Of a stretch of 5,035 nt of DNA, positions 1 through 5,035 are shown piece after piece. The notes under the pieces were generated by a model that made no database searches, was not told the origin of the DNA, and saw nothing but the letters and a program-made list of their open reading frames with translations. Made by a program: the position numbers and the translations under genes. Source of the DNA: Anaerolineae bacterium (GTDB lineage Bacteria > Chloroflexota > Anaerolineae > 4572-78 > NAK82); contig JAUVPY010000254.1 in NCBI GenBank assembly GCA_030598425.1, positions 1 through 5,035 on the forward strand, read 5' to 3'. The number at the start of each line of letters is the position of its first letter. The stretch's first letter is position 1.

Positions 1-1899
1 AGCGTTGAACTGGCTGAAGATCTTAGCCCGGCCACGGTCAATCGGCGCTTGGCCAGCCTGAGTAGCTTCTTCGAATTCCTGGCCGACGAGGCCGGTGATG
101 ATCACTGGGCCAATCCGGTGGTATGGCGTTTGCATCGGGTGCGCCAGGGGCGGCATCTGCCCCGTGACCTTTCGGAAGCGGTGGCTCGACAATTCTGGCC
201 AGCCGTGTGTCTCGGTCCAGTGCGCGATCAGGCGATAGTGGCCTTGATGCTTGATGCCGGTTTGCGGGTTCGCGAAGTAACGGCGTTGCGCGTACAGGAT
301 TTCGAGGCGGCCCTGCAACCGGCTGAGTTGTGCTCGCTGCGCGTACGGGGCAAGGGTGACAAGGAACGCCGCGTGTGGCTGGCGACTGAAACGGCGGCTT
401 TGGTGCACAGCTGGCTGGCGCAACGGCCAGCTGTGGTCGATGAGGCCTTGTTCATCACCCGCCGGGGGCGCGGTTTCAGTGTGCGCGGCATCCAGGACCG
501 GGTGAAGCACTACACGCGGTGTGCTGGCCTCCAGCCGGATCAAGTGTCGTGTCATCGTTTGCGGCATACTTTTGCTCGGCGTATGGCCGAAGCGCGCATG
601 CCGCTGCCCAGCTTGTCTCACTGGTTGGGCCACAGTCAACTCAAAACGACGCAAATCTACATTGACGGGGCCAACCCGGATGTACAGGGCGACTACCAGG
701 CAGCCATAGATCGCCTGTCTGAGCCAGCCGAAGGCCAGGGCATCCGGGCTGCTATTTCCACCCCCGAGGCGACAGCAGCCTCCGACGAGGGCACTGAGCC
801 AACGCCCAGTCTGGAGGCTGCAGCGGCCCCATCGTTGACGGCGACCGATATCGAGCGCATGGCATCGGGATTGCCGGTGTGGCTGCTGTCTCATATCGTG
901 GAATTCCTGTTGGCCAAGCAGGTGCGCTGGCAACCTCATCACCGCCGCGCCCGGACACGGCAATGGCTGGGCGAGTTGCGACGCGCCTGGACTTGGTTGC
1001 TCAATGAACGCCAGGTGGCCGGTTATGCGAACTTGAGCCGACGTGATCTTAGCGCCTACCTGACCCACTGTCACGAGCGAGAGCTGTCGAGTGGTACCAT
1101 CAACCATTTCTTGAGTACCTTTTGGGCTTTCCTGAAGTTTGTCGAGGACCGAGGTGAGCCCATTGCCCCCGGCCTGTACCGTGTTCCGCGTCCCAAACAA
1201 CCTGATTGGCAGCCCCGACCGCTGACTGAGGCCGAGTATACACGTCTGGAGCAGGTCGTGTTGACTGCTACCGCCGAAGAGACACCTGAGATGGCGGCCC
1301 TGGACCTCAGTTGGTTTTTCATTCTGAGCGATGGCGGTCTGCGTGTCAGTGAACTGCTGACGCTAACCATTGGCGATTGGGACCCGCAGACCCAGGCCCT
1401 GCACATCCGGCACGGCAAGGGCGGGCATGAGCGTCGGGTGCCTGTCTCTGTTCGAACAGCCCAAGCCCTCGAGTTGCATCTGGCCGGCCGACGGACCGAA
1501 CGCCAAGCCCCTCTCTTGGTTCGCATGGGACAGGCCATGAGTGCTGACTACATTCGGCGGCGTCTGCACATCTTTGCGGCTCAAGCCCAGGTTGAGGGGC
1601 TGACGCCGCACCGGTTACGCCATACCTATGCGACGCGGTTGCTCAACGGTGGCGGGCTGCCCATCACGACCTTACAAAAACTGATGGGCCACCGACGCCT
1701 CGACACCACCATGTTGTACACGGCGGTCTACGACCAGACCCTACGGGGCGACTATGCGGCGGCCATGGCACGCCTTCAAGCTCGATCAGAATCCAGCCCC
1801 GATCAGGATCTGTGGGGACCGACAATCGAAGCAGTCTTCCAGACCGGGACTGAGACAAGCGGCGCCCCAGAACCAGGCACTATTGCCAACTGTGTGTAA
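1..1899 (+). CDS. Tandem (double catalytic domain) tyrosine recombinase/integrase, 5'-partial
   Basis: Site-specific DNA recombinase of the phage integrase/XerC-XerD superfamily, which cuts and rejoins DNA through a 3'-phosphotyrosine intermediate. The frame is open from base 1 and its first residues (LSPATVNRRLASLSSFFEFL) already belong to an N-terminal SAM-like core-binding domain, so the real start lies upstream and the TTG at 49 is only an internal codon. Counting from the first codon in the window (632 residues visible), catalytic domain 1 has R89 (GLRVRE), K118 (GKGDKER), H185/R188 (HRLRH), H211 (LGH) and nucleophile Y220. A linker rich in Ala, Glu, Pro, Ser and Thr (about 241-286) follows. 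Then come a second core-binding domain (about 290-395) and catalytic domain 2, with R448 (GLRVSE), K473 (HGKGGHERR), H537/R540 (HRLRH), H564 (MGH) and Y573. His-to-Tyr spacing is nine residues in both, as in XerD. Both domains end in a similar GDYxAAxxRL tail, which suggests duplication and fusion of one ancestral gene. A single-domain Xer protein is about 300 aa, so this chain is about double. The element it serves and its target site are unknown. Confidence 0.93.
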   Translation, partial: SVELAEDLSPATVNRRLASLSSFFEFLADEAGDDHWANPVVWRLHRVRQGRHLPRDLSEAVARQFWPAVCLGPVRDQAIVALMLDAGLRVREVTALRVQDFEAALQPAELCSLRVRGKGDKERRVWLATETAALVHSWLAQRPAVVDEALFITRRGRGFSVRGIQDRVKHYTRCAGLQPDQVSCHRLRHTFARRMAEARMPLPSLSHWLGHSQLKTTQIYIDGANPDVQGDYQAAIDRLSEPAEGQGIRAAISTPEATAASDEGTEPTPSLEAAAAPSLTATDIERMASGLPVWLLSHIVEFLLAKQVRWQPHHRRARTRQWLGELRRAWTWLLNERQVAGYANLSRRDLSAYLTHCHERELSSGTINHFLSTFWAFLKFVEDRGEPIAPGLYRVPRPKQPDWQPRPLTEAEYTRLEQVVLTATAEETPEMAALDLSWFFILSDGGLRVSELLTLTIGDWDPQTQALHIRHGKGGHERRVPVSVRTAQALELHLAGRRTERQAPLLVRMGQAMSADYIRRRLHIFAAQAQVEGLTPHRLRHTYATRLLNGGGLPITTLQKLMGHRRLDTTMLYTAVYDQTLRGDYAAAMARLQARSESSPDQDLWGPTIEAVFQTGTETSGAPEPGTIANCV

Positions 1900-1908
1900 A
1901 CGACGAAG

Positions 1909-1926
1909 CCTTCGACAGGCTCAGGG
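1909..1926. repeat. Dispersed-repeat-like motif CCTTCGACAGGCTCAGGG
   Basis: This 18-base motif lies ten bases after the recombinase stop codon. Its reverse complement, CCCTGAGCCTGTCGAAGG, matches from memory a short intergenic repeat found in many copies in diverse bacterial genomes, where it often yields spurious peptides such as PFDRLR or LRQAQG. Locally, AGCC (1907-1910) can pair with GGCT (1918-1921) around a seven-base loop, a weak hairpin without a following T-run, so it is not a convincing terminator. Only one copy is in this window, so its repeat status rests on recollection and not on the sequence. Confidence 0.5.
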
Positions 1927-1957
1927 TGCTTGTCACTCATAACTACGATGTAGCATT

Positions 1958-1965
1958 AGGAAGAG
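1958..1965 (+). promoter_or_regulatory. Probable ribosome binding site for the DUF255 gene
   Basis: AGGAAGAG is purine-rich and lies ten bases before the ATG at 1976. It supports that start, as does the protein itself, whose conserved family N-terminus ([21 protein letters not shown]) begins two residues after the Met. Confidence 0.55.
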
Positions 1966-1975
1966 CCAGGCAGTT

Positions 1976-4084
1976 ATGACAAACCGATTGATCAATGAAA
2001 CCAGCCCTTATCTTCTTCAGCACGCTGACAACCCGGTAGACTGGTATCCCTGGGGTGAAGAAGCGCTGAACGAGGCCAGGGCGAAGGACAAACCCATTTT
2101 CCTGAGCATCGGCTATTCCGCCTGCCACTGGTGTCACGTCATGGCCCACGAGTCCTTTGAAAACCCAGGGACAGCGGCCATCATGAACGAACACTTCGTC
2201 AACATCAAAGTAGATCGCGAAGAGCGTCCCGATCTTGACACAGTCTACATGGAGGCCGTGGTGGCGATGACGGGCCAGGGTGGATGGCCCATGTCGGTTT
2301 TCCTAACACCCGACGGCAAACCCTTTTACGGCGGCACCTACTTTCCGCCCACGGCTCGCCATGGTATGCCCTCGTTTGAGCAGGTGTTACTCAGCATTGC
2401 CGAGTCCTATCGAAACCAACGCGAAAAAATCGAGGAGGGAGGCGAGCAACTCGGAGCCCGCGTCGAACAGTCCCTGGCATTGCGCGCCGATCCATCAGCT
2501 CTCACCTCAGACACATTGGATCAAGCATATCAGCGTTTGTCCAGCCGCTTTGATTCAACCTATGGTGGGTTTGGCGGCGCACCCAAATTCCCTCAGCCGA
2601 TGAACCTGGAGTTTCTGCTGCGTTATCACCATCGGACCGGCGAAAGCCAGGCATTGGACATGGTGGACCTGACGCTCACCCACATGGCATCGGGCGGTAT
2701 CTACGATCAACTGGGAGGTGGCTTCCACCGTTACTCAACCGACGCTCGCTGGCTGGTGCCCCACTTTGAGAAGATGCTGTACGACAACGGTCTATTGGCC
2801 CGTTTATATCTGCACGCGTGGCAGGTGACCGGGCGGCCGATCTATCGGCGCATCGTCGAAGAGACATTAGATTATGCCATCCGCGAGATGACGGCCAAGT
2901 ACCCGGCCAGCGCTCACAACGGCGGTTGTGAGGAAACAGGCGGGTTTTTCTCTGCACAAGATGCCGACAGCGAAGGTGAAGAAGGCAAGTTCTTCGTTTG
3001 GACCCCTGACCAGGTAAAGTCAATACTGGGGGACGAAGAAGGGGAGGTTTTCTGCCGCTACTTCGACGTGACTCGGTCGGGTAACTTCGAAGGCAAGAGC
3101 ATCCTCAACGTGAGTCTCGACATGAGTACAGCAGCAGCCGCTGCGGGGATAGACGAAGACCGCTTCCGAACCATCGTCGAGCAGGGCAGGCAAGAACTTT
3201 CCCAGGCGCGTGAGACACGCGTAAAGCCAGAGCGTGACGAAAAAGTGCTAACCGCGTGGAACGGCCTGATGTTGGCCGCCTTCGCTGAGGCTGCCCAAGC
3301 CCTGGACCGGGAGGATTACCGACGGGTGGCCGAGTGCAACGCCGAGTTCGTTCTGGGGGAGCTACGTCGTGATGGGCGGCTGCTTCGCTCCTGGAAGTCA
3401 GAATCCTCGACGAGCGGGGGACAGGCTCGGTTCAACGCCTACCTGGAAGACTACGCCTTCTACGCGGACGGGCTGCTGGCTCTTTACCAGGTCACCTTTG
3501 CCCCACGCTGGTTCGCCGAGGCGCGCGCACTGGCCGACATCATCCTGACACACTTCGCCGACCCCAACGGTGGATTCTACGATACCAGCCACGATCACGA
3601 ACAGCTCATTACCCGGCCCAAGAGCCTGCAAGATAACGCCATCCCCTCCGGCAACGCCATGGCCGCCGACGTGTTGCTGCGTATGGCGGCCTACACGGGT
3701 GACGACGACTATCGCCGGCCGGCCGAAGAGATGCTGGCCGCGATGGTCCCGATGATGCAGCAGTACCCGGGCGGGTTCAGCCACTGGCTGAGCGTACTGG
3801 CGTTCCACACGGCGCCGCCGCACGAGATCGCAGTGATCGGCGACCCCACGGCCGAAGAAACAAACGCTATGCTCAATGTGGCGCTCGGCGCATATAGACC
3901 GCACCAGGTCGTCGCGTTGGCCGCCCCCGATGACGAGGTTGCCGCCGGCACAGTGCCGCTTCTGGCCGACCGCCCGGGGCAGAAGGGGCGTGCTACGGCC
4001 TATGTTTGCCAACGATTTGTATGTCAAACTCCCGTCACTGACCCTACAGCACTTGAGAGGCAAATTGAACTACAGCAAGGTTAG
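1976..4084 (+). CDS. Thioredoxin domain-containing protein, DUF255/YyaL/SPATA20 family
   Basis: Complete 702-residue protein, about the usual length for this family (bacterial YyaL, mammalian SPATA20). No signal peptide or membrane segment is seen, so it is probably cytoplasmic. Residues 1 to about 165 form the thioredoxin-like domain (Thioredox_DsbH/DUF255) with the family hallmarks: [14 protein letters not shown] (10-23), redox motif C50-H-W-C53 in SACHWCHVM, and GGWPMSVFL (102-110), which contains the likely cis-proline P105, followed by GGTYFPP. Residues from about 175 to 600 match the alpha/alpha-toroid region resembling six-hairpin glycosidases and N-acylglucosamine 2-epimerases: [70 protein letters not shown] and [12 protein letters not shown] final segment contains a second cysteine pair, C678 and C683 ([15 protein letters not shown]). 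The family's biochemical role is not settled; thiol-disulfide chemistry coupled to a sugar-like ligand is inference. A short unusual insertion appears near residues 307-321. Family assignment is secure, function is not. Confidence 0.95.
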   Translation: MTNRLINETSPYLLQHADNPVDWYPWGEEALNEARAKDKPIFLSIGYSACHWCHVMAHESFENPGTAAIMNEHFVNIKVDREERPDLDTVYMEAVVAMTGQGGWPMSVFLTPDGKPFYGGTYFPPTARHGMPSFEQVLLSIAESYRNQREKIEEGGEQLGARVEQSLALRADPSALTSDTLDQAYQRLSSRFDSTYGGFGGAPKFPQPMNLEFLLRYHHRTGESQALDMVDLTLTHMASGGIYDQLGGGFHRYSTDARWLVPHFEKMLYDNGLLARLYLHAWQVTGRPIYRRIVEETLDYAIREMTAKYPASAHNGGCEETGGFFSAQDADSEGEEGKFFVWTPDQVKSILGDEEGEVFCRYFDVTRSGNFEGKSILNVSLDMSTAAAAAGIDEDRFRTIVEQGRQELSQARETRVKPERDEKVLTAWNGLMLAAFAEAAQALDREDYRRVAECNAEFVLGELRRDGRLLRSWKSESSTSGGQARFNAYLEDYAFYADGLLALYQVTFAPRWFAEARALADIILTHFADPNGGFYDTSHDHEQLITRPKSLQDNAIPSGNAMAADVLLRMAAYTGDDDYRRPAEEMLAAMVPMMQQYPGGFSHWLSVLAFHTAPPHEIAVIGDPTAEETNAMLNVALGAYRPHQVVALAAPDDEVAAGTVPLLADRPGQKGRATAYVCQRFVCQTPVTDPTALERQIELQQG

Positions 4085-4086
4085 GA

Positions 4087-4167
4087 CTAAGGATTAAATA
4101 ACTTCCACATTTCTAAGGCTATATGTAAGCCATCAAACAGGGGATTTGTTTAATTCACGATCCTTAG
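4087..4167. repeat. 8-base perfect inverted repeat CTAAGGAT ... ATCCTTAG
   Basis: The left arm is at 4087-4094 and the right arm at 4160-4167, with 65 bases between. The right arm overlaps the first two bases of the likely ribosome binding site of the MBL gene, so pairing of the arms in RNA could in principle affect translation. The spacing is long for a stable hairpin and an 8-base match in a gap this size may be chance. Confidence 0.35.
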
Positions 4168-4171
4168 AAGG
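4166..4171 (+). promoter_or_regulatory. Ribosome binding site for the MBL-fold gene
   Basis: AGAAGG lies eight bases before the ATG at 4180, a standard spacing. It fixes the start of this open-ended gene, together with the conserved N-terminal beta strand MHIKLWGTRGS of the family. Confidence 0.6.
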
Positions 4172-4179
4172 TAGAAGCG

Positions 4180-5035
4180 ATGCACATCAAGTTATGGGGA
4201 ACACGAGGCTCTATCCCTACACCCGGTCCCAGTACCGTTCGGTATGGCGGCAATACATCGTGCATCGAACTGCGCACTGATGATGGCACCCTTTTCATCC
4301 TGGACTGCGGTACTGGGCTGCGCTGGCTGGGTCAGAATCTATCGCAAGAACCACAGCCCATCGTGGGCAATATCCTCCTCAGCCACACGCACTGGGACCA
4401 CACGCAGGGCTTTGCCTTCTTCGACCCAATCTTCAAGAAAGGCAATCAGTTCACGATCTTCGCCGTCTCAGGGGTAGATCGGAGTCTGGCTGAAGTTCTG
4501 TCCGGCCAAATGGATTACCTCTACTTCCCCCTGACCCTAGATGAACTGGAATCCACCATCATCTTCAAAGAGTTAGGAGAAGAGGCTTTCAACGTCGGCG
4601 ATGTCCAGGTGCGGACCCAGTTTCTTAACCACACAGTTCTCACCTTGGGATTTCGCATTAAGTCCGGGGGGAGAACTTTTGTTTACGTGGCCGACCACGA
4701 GCCCTTTTCCACCAATCTGTACCGAGCCAACGTAAAGAACCCTACTCTGGACGACATTATACACGCTGGCGATAGAAGGCACGTAGAGTTTCTGGCCAAC
4801 GCCGACCTCGTCATCCACGACGGACAATACACCACTGACGAGTACGCCACCAAACATAACTGGGGTCATAGCACTATGGAGTACGTCCTTGAGGTGGCTA
4901 TGGCAGCCAATGTCAAGCAAGTACTCCTAAGCCACCACGATCCAGCCCACGGCGACGAATTCTTGGATGCACAGGAGGAACACTGCCAGAAAAATGATCG
5001 CGCCTCATGCTCCGACAATAACGAAATGCTTGCTG
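4180..5035 (+). CDS. MBL-fold metallo-hydrolase (PhnP/RNase Z-like superfamily), 3'-partial
   Basis: The frame from the ATG at 4180 is open to the window end (285 residues visible, no stop). The N-terminus MHIKLWGTRGSIPTPGP followed by RYGGNTSCIEL (21-31) and LDCGTGLR (41-48) marks a metallo-beta-lactamase-fold hydrolase of the Beta-lactamase_2 type (COG1235-like). The zinc motif HxHxDH is intact as H69, H71, D73 and H74 in SHTHWDHTQGF. Further likely ligands are H151 (LNHTVLTLGFRI), D172 (VADHEP) and H252 or H253 (LSHHDPAHGDE); ADLVIHDGQY (208-217) and NWGHST (227-232) are also typical of this group. The fold usually hydrolyses phosphodiester or similar bonds with two metal ions; the substrate here cannot be told. 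No signal peptide or membrane helix is seen, so it is probably cytoplasmic. The last residues (NNEMLA) seem close to the end of the MBL domain, but relatives often carry extra signalling domains, so the true C-terminus is unknown. Confidence 0.92.
   Translation, partial: MHIKLWGTRGSIPTPGPSTVRYGGNTSCIELRTDDGTLFILDCGTGLRWLGQNLSQEPQPIVGNILLSHTHWDHTQGFAFFDPIFKKGNQFTIFAVSGVDRSLAEVLSGQMDYLYFPLTLDELESTIIFKELGEEAFNVGDVQVRTQFLNHTVLTLGFRIKSGGRTFVYVADHEPFSTNLYRANVKNPTLDDIIHAGDRRHVEFLANADLVIHDGQYTTDEYATKHNWGHSTMEYVLEVAMAANVKQVLLSHHDPAHGDEFLDAQEEHCQKNDRASCSDNNEMLA

Larger units (their letters stand above)
1900..1975. other. Intergenic gap between recombinase and DUF255 gene
   Basis: This 76-base gap holds the repeat-like motif in its first third and a ribosome binding site at its end. 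No convincing sigma-70 promoter is seen: TTGTCA at 1930-1935 resembles a -35 box, but the only candidate -10 (TAGCAT, 1951-1956) is 15 bases away and would place the transcript start inside the ribosome binding site. No T-rich terminator follows the recombinase. The DUF255 gene could therefore be read through from upstream or use a promoter type not recognised here. Confidence 0.5.
4085..4179. other. AT-rich intergenic gap with inverted and direct CTAAGG copies
   Basis: This 95-base gap is clearly more AT-rich than the flanking genes, as expected of a promoter or untranslated leader. It holds CTAAGGAT at 4087-4094, CTAAGG at 4113-4118, and ATCCTTAG at 4160-4167, the exact reverse complement of the first. 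A small stem GGCT/AGCC (4117-4120 with 4128-4131) is too weak and lacks a T-run, so no intrinsic terminator is called. No clean -35/-10 pair was found. The gap probably separates the MBL gene from the DUF255 gene or carries its leader, but read-through is possible. Confidence 0.45.

Noticed and set aside
1071..1538. Reverse-strand open frame of 155 codons
   Set aside because: It is antisense to the second half of the recombinase; its Arg/Ser-rich composition and lack of any motif mark it as a shadow.
859..1899. Second recombinase half as a separate gene starting at ATG 859
   Set aside because: There is no stop before it, no strong ribosome binding site upstream, and the frame continues unbroken from the first half.
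1754..1942. Small + strand frame across the recombinase 3' end and the gap
   Set aside because: It overlaps the recombinase in another frame and its end (LRQAQG) is the usual false peptide of the repeat-like motif.
1930..1956. Sigma-70-like promoter TTGTCA ... TAGCAT
   Set aside because: The spacer is only 15 bases, the -10 match is poor, and transcription would start in the ribosome binding site.
3398..4063. Long reverse-strand open frame of 221 codons
   Set aside because: It lies wholly inside the well-supported DUF255 gene, has no recognisable domain, and is the kind of antisense frame that GC-rich coding DNA produces.
4117..4131. Stem GGCT/AGCC as a transcription terminator
   Set aside because: The stem has only four pairs and no T-run follows it.
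4573..4920. Reverse-strand open frame of 115 codons
   Set aside because: It is antisense to the MBL-fold gene, whose metal-binding motifs are intact in the + frame over the same bases.
1..5035. CRISPR array, tRNA or rRNA gene, or inverted terminal repeats
   Set aside because: No regularly spaced repeats, cloverleaf-like segment, rRNA signature or matched element ends could be seen by reading.

Overview
This 5,035-base window carries three protein-coding genes, all on the + strand. The first and last are cut by the window edges. The coding DNA is GC-rich and tightly packed, and the two gaps are only 76 and 95 bases, so no stretch over 300 bases lacks a gene. The gene content (a fused tyrosine recombinase, a DUF255/YyaL-type thioredoxin-domain protein, an MBL-fold hydrolase of the WGTRGSIPTPGP type) and a CCTTCGACAGGCTCAGGG-type dispersed repeat would suit an environmental bacterium such as a member of Chloroflexota. 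That placement is a low-confidence impression, because no rRNA or other phylogenetic marker is present.

Layout. Positions 1-1899 hold a long tyrosine recombinase whose start lies upstream of the window. It has two complete catalytic domains in one chain, each with its own R-K-H-R-H-Y set, joined by a low-complexity linker. Positions 1900-1975 form a short gap with an 18-base motif that resembles a widely dispersed bacterial repeat, followed by a plausible ribosome binding site. Positions 1976-4084 encode a full-length (702 aa) member of the DUF255/YyaL/SPATA20 family: an N-terminal thioredoxin fold with a CHWC motif and a C-terminal alpha/alpha-toroid region. Positions 4085-4179 form an AT-rich gap with an 8-base inverted repeat (CTAAGGAT/ATCCTTAG) and a ribosome binding site. 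From 4180 to the window end is an MBL-fold metallo-hydrolase with an HTHWDH zinc motif; it is open at its 3' end.

The three genes do not form an obvious pathway. The recombinase looks like a mobile-element or chromosomal-rearrangement gene beside two genes of ordinary soluble enzyme families. The most notable feature is the double-headed recombinase, both of whose halves look catalytically intact. No RNA gene, CRISPR array, convincing terminator or attachment site could be seen.
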